Origin: Chloracidobacterium sp.
Lineage (GTDB): Bacteria > Acidobacteriota > Blastocatellia > Pyrinomonadales > Pyrinomonadaceae
DNA: 64,000 nt
Reading direction: 5' to 3'
Assembly: GCA_016715795.1 (NCBI GenBank)
Contig: JADJXP010000002.1
Span: forward strand, 992,001-1,056,000
The notes under the pieces were generated by a model. It ran no database searches. It saw only the letters and a list, made by a program, of their open reading frames with translations, and was not told the origin of the DNA. Position numbers and translations under genes: made by a program. The stretch's first letter is position 1. The number at the start of each line of letters is the position of its first letter. Of the stretch, positions 52,220-61,162 are shown one piece after another.

Positions 52220-53191
52220 CTATCGCTTGAAATACAGAACGGTTCCCTTCGCTCCGACCGCCCAGCCAAACTTCTTGTCCATATACAAGCCGTAGAGGTG
52301 CGACCGCGTGTCGGCATCAACCCGGCCCCATGTGCGGCCCTTGTCGGTCGAGCGGAGAATGCTGCCGCCGTAACCGACGATCCAACCATTCTTGTCGTCG
52401 GCAAAATCGACACGCATCAGCGTATCGCGGAAGTTCGTCGCGACCTTCTCCCATGTCGAACCGCCATCAGACGTTCGCAATATCATGCCCGTCTTGCCGA
52501 CGGCATAGCCTTCGCGGTCGTCGCGAAACTCGACATTGTATAACGGCACTCTCGTGCCTGAAACTTGTTTGGACCAGGTCGAGCCATTGTCAGTGGTTGC
52601 GAGAATGACGCCGTTATCGCCGACGATCCAACCGTTGGAACTGCCACTGAAATCGAGGTGGAACAATTCCGTCTTGGTCGGCACGACGATCCGCCGCCAA
52701 GTATCGCCGCCGTCCTCGGTCCGCATCAGCAGGGAATCGACCACAACCTCATCGTCGCCGCTCCTGCGCAGAACCGAGCCAATAACATAACCGCGCTTCT
52801 TGTCGGAGAATCGAATACTAAGGAACTCCGGCCGCCCGCCGCCAAATTCTCCGGTGCGATAGATGCGAACATCTTGCCAGGTGCGGCCGCCGTCACGGGT
52901 GATAAAAAACTTGCGGCCCGCGACGAGATAGCCATTGTCGTCATTGCGGAAGTAGATCTCATTGATATCTTCGGTGGTGTTCAGCGGGACGCGCGTCCAA
53001 GATTTGCCGCCGTCTGTGGTCGAAGCCAGATATCCGTCATCGCCGGCCACCCAACCCTTATCGGCGGACGTAAAAAAAACCGCGATCAGGTCGCCGTTCG
53101 TATTCTTTGGCCCCACGGCCCACGAGCTCTGGGCCGTCATGTTGCCGGCAAGTGATACAACTATGGCAATGGAAAACAGTATCTTTTTCAA
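52220..53191 (-). CDS. Ycf48/BNR-repeat beta-propeller protein
   Basis: 323 residues with a signal peptide (ILFSIAIVVSLAGNMTAQ) and about six repeats of the type GWVAGDDGYLASTTDGGKSW, as in Ycf48/HCF136-like propellers. Outside phototrophs these proteins are poorly characterised and probably bind other proteins at the envelope. Confidence 0.85.
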   Translation of the reverse strand: MKKILFSIAIVVSLAGNMTAQSSWAVGPKNTNGDLIAVFFTSADKGWVAGDDGYLASTTDGGKSWTRVPLNTTEDINEIYFRNDDNGYLVAGRKFFITRDGGRTWQDVRIYRTGEFGGGRPEFLSIRFSDKKRGYVIGSVLRRSGDDEVVVDSLLMRTEDGGDTWRRIVVPTKTELFHLDFSGSSNGWIVGDNGVILATTDNGSTWSKQVSGTRVPLYNVEFRDDREGYAVGKTGMILRTSDGGSTWEKVATNFRDTLMRVDFADDKNGWIVGYGGSILRSTDKGRTWGRVDADTRSHLYGLYMDKKFGWAVGAKGTVLYFKR

Positions 53192-53283
53192 ACTACACTC
53201 TCCGAGAACTCTGTGGTTCCGTTCTATAAGAATAGAACATTCAGTAGTGCAAAATCACCTCAACCGCTTGCCAATTCTTCTTA

Positions 53284-53441
53284 CGGCTTGCCGCTCTATT
53301 TGCGGAGAAGCTTTGCTTCTCCATCGAGTCTCCCTAAAGATCGCGGCTATGCCGCCGTATCTTTCGGCGGCGGCATAGCCGCATGTTGATTAGTGGGCAG
53401 CCCGGAAAAGTAAACTTTTCCGCAAATAGGGCGGCAAGCCG
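53284..53441. repeat. Nested palindrome with three internal hairpins
   Basis: Outer arms 53284-53306 and 53419-53441 pair at 22 of 23 positions. Inside are three further hairpins: 53304-53322, 53343-53382 (14-bp stem) and 53404-53421. No coding frame spans it. It resembles a small non-autonomous mobile element. Confidence 0.75.
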
Positions 53442-53465
53442 CTTTAGCAGCCAAGCCCCGTTTCA

Positions 53466-55712
53466 CTAGTTCGTTATCCGATACACCTTGCCGTTCCAGA
53501 CGACGACGACCTGCTCGCCTAGTGAAAGGTAAGGAGCGAGTTCGGGCGTCGCCGCCACGAGCCTAAAGTACTCGTCGCTCGCAAACTTGATCTTCACCTC
53601 CGGCAGTTTCGAGCCCTCGGCAAACTCCGAATCGACCCACACGCCGTTCGTGTTGATAAAGTTACGGTTCGCGACGAACTGGTTTTGCCGCGAGTTGCGA
53701 ACGATGATCTGCCTGGTCACGTCGCCATCGCTCGCGCCGTCGATGACGAAAGTGTTTTCCTGCATTGAATTCTGGCGAGCACTCATCTGCACGGCCCCGG
53801 CGCCGCTCTTTTCACTCATCGCCTTTGCGGCAGGAAGGGCCGCTCGCTCATCCATTGGAGCGTCGCGGCGGATGTTTGCCATCGAGCCGTCTGTGGCGAG
53901 GTATGACGTGTAGGGCGTGACCAAACCATATCGCGTGCCGAGGTCGATGACCTCGTCGCGGGTTTCCTTGGTCTCGCCGTTGGCGCGGATCTGTTCGAGC
54001 AGCCAGCCGACGCGGCGGCTCGCCCATAGGCGCGGCAGGAAGTTGTTATCGTCCTCGCGGTTTGGGAAGTCGAGATCGCTGTAAGTAAATGACCGCGATT
54101 CCTTGCCCGCCTTGCCCGTCAGCCGCAGCGTGATGTTATTCAGGTCGTTCGTGTTCTTGTAACGGCCGACGATCGTGAGCTGCATGCCGCGGAAAAGGTC
54201 GGTCAGCTTGCGCGGATACATTGATTCGGTGATGACCGGGCCGAAATCGAGTTCGAGGTCGCTCAATACGGGTGCGCTGACCTTTGCAAAGAAGTTCGAC
54301 ACCTTGATCTCGAGGTCTTCCTTGGGCTGGACGTAATCCGAGATGCCGCTGTTCTCCGAGCCGATCCGGTCGAGCAGCGTCGTGTTGACGTCGTAGCCAA
54401 AGCCGAACGGGAAGATGCGAATGCCGTCGGCTTTTGAATTTGAAATTTGAGATTTAAGATTTGAAATTATCTTCTCTGTATTTGTCTCGCCGACGGTCGG
54501 CAGGCCGTCGGTCATAAATACGAGCATCTTTGGCCGGTCGCCGCGTTCGAATTGTTTTAGCGATTCGAGCAGGGCGTCGTTGATGTTCGTGCCGCCGGTC
54601 GGATTCAGCTTGCTGACGAATTCTTCACCGCGTTTCTTGCCCTCGGCGTTGGCGGCGATCAGGCCGCGTTCCATCAGATGTTCCTCGCCGGCAAAATTTA
54701 TGACATTGAACCTGTCGCCGTCGCGCAGCGTCCTGATGCCGAACAGCAACGCCTTGCGGGCCTTGTCCATCTTGCCCTCGTCGGCCATCGAGCCGGAGGT
54801 GTCTAGCACGAACACGATGTCCTTGTTGACCAGCTCGCGTTCGGAGATGTTGTTCTTTGGCGACAGTTGCAGCAGGAAGTAGCCGTCCTTGCCCGGTTCG
54901 CGGTGCGTGATCAGCGACATGCCAAAATCGTTATTCGACAAGCCATAAAAGAGCTGAAAGTCGCTGTCGTTGTTCTTTGTCTCAAACGAAATGTTCGCCT
55001 CGCGCTCGCCCTTCATCTTTGTCTCGATCGAGTGCGTGGGCGAATAGATGTTCCGCAACGCTTCTTTACCGACGATCTCGATCTTGCCTGAGACGGTTTG
55101 CGGAGCGCGGACACTCTTGTCCGCATTACGCGCGTCACGAGCGGACCAGAGTGTCCGCGCTCCGACGCCGAGCGGATAGCGGTAGGCGACGGTGCCGGAT
55201 TCGGCTTTTAGGATCTCGGTGTATGTCAGTTCGAGCTTCTTGTCGGAGTTTGGCGGAATCGGGAAGATCGACGCCTGGAAGAGATTTTTCCCGGCGTATT
55301 CCAGCAGGCCGGGATCGCGTTGGCGGCGGACGATCTCGTCGTAGATGCGGCGGGCCTCTTCGCGCGAGCGGACCTCGCCGACGAGCTTTTTGCCATTCTC
55401 CCAGATCGCGAACTCCACGACCGACGCCGTTTCGGGGATCGGGAAAAAGTACGTGCCCTCGAGCGTGTACGGCGTGTCGTTGCGAAACACCTGCTCAACA
55501 TGCGTGGTCGCCACCTGGCCCTCGATCTTTGTGTCCAGCTCAATGGACTTGACCGGCAAAGCGTTCGGCAAAGCCGGCGGTACCGGCCTCGGCCTGCACG
55601 GCCTAAAGTCGCACGGCAGCGGCACAATAACGCCCTGCGCGTTAGCGTTCTGAACGACAAAAAGCGGCGCGACAACCGCGACCGCCAGTGCAAAAATACT
55701 GCGTAATTTCAT
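53466..55712 (-). CDS. VIT and VWA domain protein
   Basis: 748 residues from ATG 55712 (GGGAG 7 bases upstream). Signal peptide (IFALAVAVVAPLFVVQNANA), a VIT domain (LDTKIEGQVATTHVEQVFRN, FPIPETASVVEFAIWENGKK), a von Willebrand A domain with the metal site VLDTSGSMADEGKM and FMTDGLPTVGETN, and a C-terminal region of unknown fold. It likely binds proteins at the cell surface. A palindromic repeat (55102-55163) inside the VIT part encodes GARTLWSARDARNADKSV and lengthens a loop. The call is secure; the binding partner is unknown. Confidence 0.9.
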   Translation of the reverse strand: MKLRSIFALAVAVVAPLFVVQNANAQGVIVPLPCDFRPCRPRPVPPALPNALPVKSIELDTKIEGQVATTHVEQVFRNDTPYTLEGTYFFPIPETASVVEFAIWENGKKLVGEVRSREEARRIYDEIVRRQRDPGLLEYAGKNLFQASIFPIPPNSDKKLELTYTEILKAESGTVAYRYPLGVGARTLWSARDARNADKSVRAPQTVSGKIEIVGKEALRNIYSPTHSIETKMKGEREANISFETKNNDSDFQLFYGLSNNDFGMSLITHREPGKDGYFLLQLSPKNNISERELVNKDIVFVLDTSGSMADEGKMDKARKALLFGIRTLRDGDRFNVINFAGEEHLMERGLIAANAEGKKRGEEFVSKLNPTGGTNINDALLESLKQFERGDRPKMLVFMTDGLPTVGETNTEKIISNLKSQISNSKADGIRIFPFGFGYDVNTTLLDRIGSENSGISDYVQPKEDLEIKVSNFFAKVSAPVLSDLELDFGPVITESMYPRKLTDLFRGMQLTIVGRYKNTNDLNNITLRLTGKAGKESRSFTYSDLDFPNREDDNNFLPRLWASRRVGWLLEQIRANGETKETRDEVIDLGTRYGLVTPYTSYLATDGSMANIRRDAPMDERAALPAAKAMSEKSGAGAVQMSARQNSMQENTFVIDGASDGDVTRQIIVRNSRQNQFVANRNFINTNGVWVDSEFAEGSKLPEVKIKFASDEYFRLVAATPELAPYLSLGEQVVVVWNGKVYRITN
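55102..55163. repeat. Palindromic repeat inside the VIT/VWA gene
   Basis: A perfect 16-bp inverted repeat, arms 55102-55117 and 55148-55163 (GGAGCGCGGACACTCT), with a 30-bp centre. It preserves the host reading frame and adds about 20 residues to the VIT domain. Confidence 0.85.
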
Positions 55713-55839
55713 AGATCTCTCCCAAATTGTTAATACGCGCGGAGTAACTCTACGCTTGTTTGACAATTAGGGAACGCAGCAAGTTGCTTGATCTTGCAGG
55801 GAAAGAGAACGTGCTAACATTTTCATCAAGAGATTGACC

Positions 55840-56637
55840 ATGAACAAATACGGCCTTTCGAGACATATTCCTGAAGATGTGAGACGTCAATTGAGACAAG
55901 AGGCAGGTTTCGGCTGTGTCGTCTGTGGATTAGCGATTGCGACCTATGAACATATCGATCCAGAGTTTCATGAGGCGAGGACTCATGATCCGGCCGCGAT
56001 GGCCTATTTGTGTGGTGGATGCCACGACACGGTTACACGAAAGTTTTGGTCGAAAGATAAGGTCATTACTGCAAAGAGGTTGCCCGAATGTATTAAGAAG
56101 GGCCGATGCCACGCTGCATTTGACATCGGTTCTAAGGGGCCGGTGCGAATCACACTTGGGAGTAATGAATTCATTAATGTCGATACAATCCTAGCGTTTG
56201 AGGACGAAGTGCTTCTCAGTGTTCTCCCTCCCGACGAGAACGGGCAACCGTATCGGCTTTCTGGGCGGTTTTTCGATTCCGAAGGCAGTCTCTTGTTTGA
56301 TATTGAAGAGAACGAGTGGCGAGCGGGAACAGGCATCTGGGATATTGAGGCTTCAGGAGGCCGAATAACGTTAAGGGCTGAGGCAGGACGAGTCGCGGCT
56401 CAGATTCTCTGTAATCCGGACGTCGGACTGACCATCGAGAGGCTCGATATGATGTATTCCGGCCTCCGTTTTCTGATTGACAGGGGAAATATGGTCTACC
56501 AATTGGGTGGAAGTATTGTTTCACTTGAAAATCAGCGGTTCGAGGCATTAGGTCGCGGGGCCGCTGCCTTTATGTTTCAGGGTGGTCGGATGATCATCGG
56601 ACGGGCAGGCGAAGTCGGAATGCGGGTTAACTTTTAG
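55840..56637 (+). CDS. HNH-like protein with C-terminal beta-rich domain
   Basis: 265 residues from ATG 55840. The N-terminus looks like a degenerate HNH nuclease: FGCVVCGLAIATYEHIDPEF and MAYLCGGCHDTVTRKFW supply two CxxC zinc pairs and the expected His. The remaining 170 residues are beta-rich (repeated G and I/V strands, MIIGRAGEVGMRV) with no known family. Whether it cuts DNA is uncertain. Confidence 0.65.
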   Translation: MNKYGLSRHIPEDVRRQLRQEAGFGCVVCGLAIATYEHIDPEFHEARTHDPAAMAYLCGGCHDTVTRKFWSKDKVITAKRLPECIKKGRCHAAFDIGSKGPVRITLGSNEFINVDTILAFEDEVLLSVLPPDENGQPYRLSGRFFDSEGSLLFDIEENEWRAGTGIWDIEASGGRITLRAEAGRVAAQILCNPDVGLTIERLDMMYSGLRFLIDRGNMVYQLGGSIVSLENQRFEALGRGAAAFMFQGGRMIIGRAGEVGMRVNF

Positions 56638-56693
56638 GTCCGCTATTGGTTTCCTTGTTGACGTAAAATGGAAACTAAAATAACATTCATCGC

Positions 56694-56951
56694 ATGAGCA
56701 TTACCGAGATCGAAGCTGCTATTGAGAGGCTCCCGCGTGGGGAGGTGGACAAGCTGATGTCCTGGCTGGAGGAGTATCAGGCACGGGCTTGGGATGAGGA
56801 GATCGCCGGTGATTATGAGGCAGGGCGGCTCGACTCGTTGATTGCGGAGGCGTTCGAGAGCGGCGAGCCGTCGCCGTTGACGCCGGACGATCTTGCTGAG
56901 GCTCGCCGTATTGTTAATGAACGCATAACCGCTCGCAGCCTCGTCAAATGA
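56694..56951 (+). CDS. Antitoxin of a ParE-type module
   Basis: 85 residues, with an N-terminal helical part (ITEIEAAIERLPRGEVDKLM) and an acidic middle typical of antitoxins. The ATG of the toxin gene overlaps its TGA (ATGA), the usual arrangement. The exact antitoxin family is not certain. Confidence 0.75.
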   Translation: MSITEIEAAIERLPRGEVDKLMSWLEEYQARAWDEEIAGDYEAGRLDSLIAEAFESGEPSPLTPDDLAEARRIVNERITARSLVK

Positions 56952-57250
56952 GGCTCGTCAAACTCCCGCAGGCACTCACCGACCTGATCGAGACCGCCGA
57001 ATATCTGGCGGAAGATGATATTGAAACAGCCGACCGGTTCTTCGATGCGTTTGAGGCAACGCTGAATGACCTGTGCCGAACGCCAAAGATGGGCGCGGTT
57101 CGCAGATTTCGCGAAATGGATGTTCGGATGTGGTTTGTTCGCGACTTTTCCAAAATCCTCATCTTCTACACAGAACGCGCGGATGAGATAGTCATTCTTC
57201 GCGTGATCCATTCTGCACGGGACTATACGCGGTTCTTCGAAGCGGATTGA
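56948..57250 (+). CDS. ParE/RelE-type toxin
   Basis: 100 residues with the ParE pattern: LPQALTDLIETAEYLAEDD, LCRTPKMGAVRRFREMDVRM, ILIFYTERADEIVILRVIHS. ParE-type toxins poison DNA gyrase, and RelE relatives cut mRNA; the subtype is not resolved. A 4-bp overlap with the antitoxin gene. Confidence 0.88.
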   Translation: MRLVKLPQALTDLIETAEYLAEDDIETADRFFDAFEATLNDLCRTPKMGAVRRFREMDVRMWFVRDFSKILIFYTERADEIVILRVIHSARDYTRFFEAD

Positions 57251-57307
57251 CGCAAAAACCTCTTTTTTGATTTTTATCTGGCGAAGTGTTCTCATTGAAC
57301 CGTAGAG

Positions 57308-57334
57308 AAACCGGTCGCTACTGCTCCCGGTTTT
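57308..57334 (-). repeat. REP-like palindrome
   Basis: AAACCGGTCGCTACTGCTCC followed by CGGTTTT. In reverse complement it matches the repeat at 34361-34393 apart from two bases. It lies directly upstream of the M16 protease gene. Confidence 0.65.
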
Positions 57335-57344
57335 GGCTTTTCTT

Positions 57345-58622
57345 ATGTCCGAATTATTCAAATTACCGCCGCTTGAGATCGAGGAATTTGCTTTGTCGAA
57401 CGGGCTGCGGGTGGTGTTGAATCAGGACCACGCGGTGCCGGTGGTGTCGGTGGCGGTGTATTACAACGTCGGTTCGCGGAACGAGCGTGAGGACAGGACG
57501 GGCTTTGCGCATTTGTTTGAGCACATGATGTTCCAGGGCTCAGAGAACGTGCCGAAAGCCGGGCATTTTCAGCACATAATGAAGGCGGGCGGCACGATGA
57601 ACGGCACCACATCGAGCGAGCGGACGAACTATTATGAGACGCTGCCGGCGGACCAATTGCCGCTTGCTCTGTGGCTCGAAAGCGACCGGATGAAGTCGCT
57701 CGCGGTCACGCAGGAGAACCTCGACAACCAGCGCGAGGCCGTCAAGGAAGAGAAGCGGCTGCGGTACGACAACCAGCCTTACGGGCAGATATTCGACCTG
57801 ATCAACGAGATGATCTACAAGAATTTTGCCAACTCGCACTCGACCATCGGCTCGATGGAGCATCTCGATGCGGCCTCGGTCGAGGACGTGCAGGAGTTCT
57901 TTAGGATTTATTACGCGCCGAACAATGCGGTGATGGTTTTGTCTGGTTCGTTCGACTCGGACGAGGCAAAGCGGCTGGTCGAGACATACTTTGGCGACAT
58001 TCCGTCGCAGGCTTTGCCGCCGGAACTCGACGTCAGCGAGCCGGTGGAGGTCGCGGCGAATTATCGCGAATGGCACGATTCGCTCGCGCCGTTTCCGGCG
58101 TTCCTGATCGGCTGGAAGATACCGAAACGCCGTTCGCCGGATTTTAACGCATTGTATCTCGCGGGCAAGGTGCTCTACGACGGCGACAGCTCGAGGCTGT
58201 ATCAGAAGCTGGTCAAGGGCGATGAGAGCGTGATCCAACTGTTTGGATTCACCGACGAGCGACGTGGGCCGTCGAGCATTTTTGTCGGCGCGATACCGAA
58301 GCCGGACAAGGATTTGAGTAAGATCCGCGAGAGGATCATGCAGGAAATTCACGATCTTGCTGCCCACGGCCCGACCGCCAAGGAGATGGAAAAGATCGAG
58401 AACCAGCTCGTTAACGATTCGGTTCGGATGCGGCAATCCTCGATGTCGCGGGCACAAGCGATCGCCGAGTGTGCGCTGTATGATGGCGACCCGCGGCTGA
58501 TAAACACCGATCTCGACGAGCTGCTCGCCGTCACCGCCGAAGAGATCCGCCACGCCGTCGGCGTTTACCTGAATACCGACAACCGAGCTCTTCTCGACGT
58601 CGTACCGGCGGCGCAGAGATAG
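57345..58622 (+). CDS. M16 metallopeptidase, catalytic subunit
   Basis: 425 residues from ATG 57345; a TTG four codons earlier is also possible and neither has a clear ribosome binding site. The zinc site is FAHLFEHMMFQGSEN (HXXEH), with the distal Glu in the following helix (REAVKEEKRLRYDNQ). It pairs with the adjacent non-catalytic M16 gene. Confidence 0.92.
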   Translation: MSELFKLPPLEIEEFALSNGLRVVLNQDHAVPVVSVAVYYNVGSRNEREDRTGFAHLFEHMMFQGSENVPKAGHFQHIMKAGGTMNGTTSSERTNYYETLPADQLPLALWLESDRMKSLAVTQENLDNQREAVKEEKRLRYDNQPYGQIFDLINEMIYKNFANSHSTIGSMEHLDAASVEDVQEFFRIYYAPNNAVMVLSGSFDSDEAKRLVETYFGDIPSQALPPELDVSEPVEVAANYREWHDSLAPFPAFLIGWKIPKRRSPDFNALYLAGKVLYDGDSSRLYQKLVKGDESVIQLFGFTDERRGPSSIFVGAIPKPDKDLSKIRERIMQEIHDLAAHGPTAKEMEKIENQLVNDSVRMRQSSMSRAQAIAECALYDGDPRLINTDLDELLAVTAEEIRHAVGVYLNTDNRALLDVVPAAQR

Positions 58623-58634
58623 GAAAAGGAAGAC

Positions 58635-58715
58635 TCACCACAGAGGCACGGAGGGCACAGAGATAAGGAGGATTTAGTTATGTTTGTCTCTGTGATCTCT
58701 GTGGCTCTGTGGTGA
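58635..58715. repeat. Imperfect palindrome between the M16 genes
   Basis: Arms 58635-58663 and 58687-58715 (TCACCACAGAGGCACGGAGG type) are largely complementary. The words CACAGAG recur. This type of repeat is widely dispersed in many bacteria. Confidence 0.6.
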
Positions 58716-58724
58716 ATTTGATTT

Positions 58725-60095
58725 ATGACTCTTGATTTTAGGAAATCGCCGCCGGAGGCGCTGGCCACGGTGGCATTTGAGATAGGTCGGCCGACGACGG
58801 CGACGCTGGACAATGGGCTGCGCGTTGTCGTGTTTGAGAACAAGCGGCTGCCCTTGGTGAGCTATCGGCTGGCGTTCTTTTCGGGTGACATTCACGATCC
58901 GATGGGCTCGACGGGGCTGACGTCGGCGATTGCCGCGCAGATCACCGAGGGGACCGAGAATTACACGAGCCTGCAGCTTGCCGACAAGGTCGAGCGGCTT
59001 GGGGCTTCGCTCCATGCAAGCGCGTCGGATGATTTTACGATCTTGTCGGCATCGGCACTGTCGCTGTATGCGTCCGAAATGCTCGACCTGATGGCCGAGA
59101 CCGTGCTGCGGCCGACGTTCCCCGAAGAGGAACTCGACCTTTATCGCCGCAATACCGTCGAGCACCTGAAATTCCAACGCTCTCAGCCACCGTTCCTCGC
59201 GAGCGAACAGGCCGCGAGGCTGGTTTACGGCAAGCATCCTTACGCAACGATATCGCCAACGGCCGCGGACATCGAGAAGCTCGACAGGGAAGCTCTGGCG
59301 AAGTTTCACGCCGCGACGCTCATTCCTAACAACGCAATGCTGATCGCTGTCGGCGACATCGATGCGGGCGAATTCATCGCGCAACTCAGCGACCATTTCG
59401 GCGGCTGGCAGCCGGGCGAGGTGGCGACGCATTCGTTTGCTGACGCGCCCACGCGTGACAAACGCACGCTGACCATCGTCGACCGTCCCGGCTCGGCCCA
59501 GTCGAACATCGTGATGGCCAACACCGCGATAAACCGCACGGATCCCGACTATTTCAAGGTCATCGTGATGAATCAGGTGCTCGGTGCGGGAGCGTCGTCA
59601 CGAGTCTTTATGAACTTGCGTGAAGAAAAGGGCTACACTTACGGAGCCTACACGAGGCTCAACTCAAAACGCCTCATCGGCGACATAGAGGCCACGGCAG
59701 AGGTCAGGAACGAGGTCACCGGCGACTCGCTGAAAGAATTCTTCTATGAACTCGACCGCATCAGGAACGAGAAGGCCGGTGACGAGGAACTCGCGGATGC
59801 AAAGAATTTCCTCACGGGTGTCTTTCCTATCCGCGCCGAAACGCAGGAAGGCTTGACCAACCTCATCGTCAACCAGCACCTTTACGGCCTGCCGGACGAT
59901 TACCTGCAAACCTATCGCGAACACGTTGCTTCTGTTACGACCGACGATGTTCTCGACGCCGCGCAAAAATATGTCCGCCCTGACGAGATGGCAATTGTCA
60001 TCGTCGGCGACGCCGCCGAAGTGCGGCCGCAGGCTGAGAGTTACGCTGAGACGGTCGAGATATTCGACACGGACGGGAATAAGAAAGGAAACTAA
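58725..60095 (+). CDS. M16 peptidase, non-catalytic partner
   Basis: 456 residues with the M16 fold (ATLDNGLRVVVFENKRLPLV, NNAMLIAVGDIDAGEFI) but no HXXEH (TGLTSAIAAQITEG). It keeps the Arg/Tyr region of substrate-binding subunits (RVFMNLREEKGYTYGAYT). Together with the gene at 57345 it fits the two-subunit M16B proteases, one carrying zinc and the other binding the substrate C-terminus. Confidence 0.9.
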   Translation: MTLDFRKSPPEALATVAFEIGRPTTATLDNGLRVVVFENKRLPLVSYRLAFFSGDIHDPMGSTGLTSAIAAQITEGTENYTSLQLADKVERLGASLHASASDDFTILSASALSLYASEMLDLMAETVLRPTFPEEELDLYRRNTVEHLKFQRSQPPFLASEQAARLVYGKHPYATISPTAADIEKLDREALAKFHAATLIPNNAMLIAVGDIDAGEFIAQLSDHFGGWQPGEVATHSFADAPTRDKRTLTIVDRPGSAQSNIVMANTAINRTDPDYFKVIVMNQVLGAGASSRVFMNLREEKGYTYGAYTRLNSKRLIGDIEATAEVRNEVTGDSLKEFFYELDRIRNEKAGDEELADAKNFLTGVFPIRAETQEGLTNLIVNQHLYGLPDDYLQTYREHVASVTTDDVLDAAQKYVRPDEMAIVIVGDAAEVRPQAESYAETVEIFDTDGNKKGN

Positions 60096-60165
60096 CCGCG
60101 AAAAACGCGGAAAAGGCTAAATAGGAATCGATACCTTTTTAGCTCTTTTCGCGATTTTCGCGGTT
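60094..60165. repeat. Long inverted repeat after the M16 pair
   Basis: Arms 60094-60125 and 60134-60165 (AACCGCGAAAAACGCGGAAA type) pair almost fully. It lies between convergent genes and can act as a bidirectional terminator. Confidence 0.65.
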
Positions 60166-60170
60166 GATTC

Positions 60171-60566
60171 TTACTGCGGTTGTTCGAATTGGATGATCGC
60201 GAATTCGGCTCCTGATGGGTCGGCGACCATGGCCATGCGGCCGACGCCCGGCGCATCAAAGGCAGGGACGGTGATGCTGCCGCCATGCTCGGTGATCTTT
60301 GCCGCCGTTGCGTCAGCGTTATCGACGGCGACATACGTTGCCCAGTGTGACGGGGCGTCGCCCCAATCATCGCCTTCCATGCCCATCATGCCGCCGTAGG
60401 CCGTGCCGCCGAGGACGATCTCTTTATAATCCATCGGCGAGATCTGTGTCTGCGGCAGCTCCCATCCGAAGAGTTTCGAATAGAAATCCATCGCGGCGGG
60501 CAGGTCTTTGGTCCTCAATTCGCGCCAGCAGATCTCGCCGGCATTTGGTATGTCAAAACTAGCCAT
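60171..60566 (-). CDS. VOC-family protein
   Basis: 131 residues from ATG 60566 (AAGGAGG upstream). A glyoxalase/bleomycin-type domain: ICWRELRTKDLPAAMDFYSK, LFGWELPQTQIS, FDAPGVGRMAMVADPSGAEF. Substrate unknown. Its start overlaps the preceding VOC gene by 8 bp. Confidence 0.88.
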   Translation of the reverse strand: MASFDIPNAGEICWRELRTKDLPAAMDFYSKLFGWELPQTQISPMDYKEIVLGGTAYGGMMGMEGDDWGDAPSHWATYVAVDNADATAAKITEHGGSITVPAFDAPGVGRMAMVADPSGAEFAIIQFEQPQ

Positions 60567-60996
60567 TGTGCCCTCCTTCCGCCATCTTGAACGTCGCAAA
60601 TATCGCGCCTGTCGGGTCCTGGATCACGGCGAAACGTCCGGCACCGGGAATATCTGACGGCTCTTTTAGGACCGTCGCACCGAGCTCAGCCGCCTGTCGG
60701 GCATTATCGTCAACGTCATCGACCATTATGTAGGTCATAAAGTGAGGCGGCGGTGCTCCCTCAGGGAAAAATTCGGGGCTGATCTGATAAAGCCCGCCGG
60801 CCGGATAATCGCCGCCGGTAGAGTATTCGTGATACTGAAAGCCATCGGTCATGGCCTCGTTCGTCTGGAATTTCCAGCCGAACACGTTCGTGTAAAAGTC
60901 CATAGCTTGCTTAGCGTCGGATGTCGCGATCTCGGTCCAGCAAAAACTGCCGTGACACGGGCCCGCGAAACCTTCTGCTGCGGTTGCTTCTGACAT
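60559..60996 (-). CDS. VOC-family protein
   Basis: 145 residues, a paralogue of its neighbour: SFCWTEIATSDAKQAMDFYT, NVFGWKFQTNEAM, PGAGRFAVIQDPTGAIFATF. The two genes form a small operon; they may act as a pair since VOC domains often dimerise. Confidence 0.88.
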   Translation of the reverse strand: MSEATAAEGFAGPCHGSFCWTEIATSDAKQAMDFYTNVFGWKFQTNEAMTDGFQYHEYSTGGDYPAGGLYQISPEFFPEGAPPPHFMTYIMVDDVDDNARQAAELGATVLKEPSDIPGAGRFAVIQDPTGAIFATFKMAEGGHNG

Positions 60997-61162
60997 AAAA
61001 GTATTCTCCTCTTAGTTAGTGTTACTGAATTGTCCGCGAATAGGTCATTCTACGCCGTTTGTAGCCTATTAGTTCAAAAAAGGTTCTGGATCGCGGCGTG
61101 GGAGCCGGCGTATTAGGCAGGATAAGCCGGGCGGCGATCCAAAACTCTGTCGCGGCTGCTGC

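Noticed and set aside
57540..58553. 337-codon minus-strand frame opposite the M16 protease
   Set aside because: Shadow frame; the plus strand has clear catalytic motifs.
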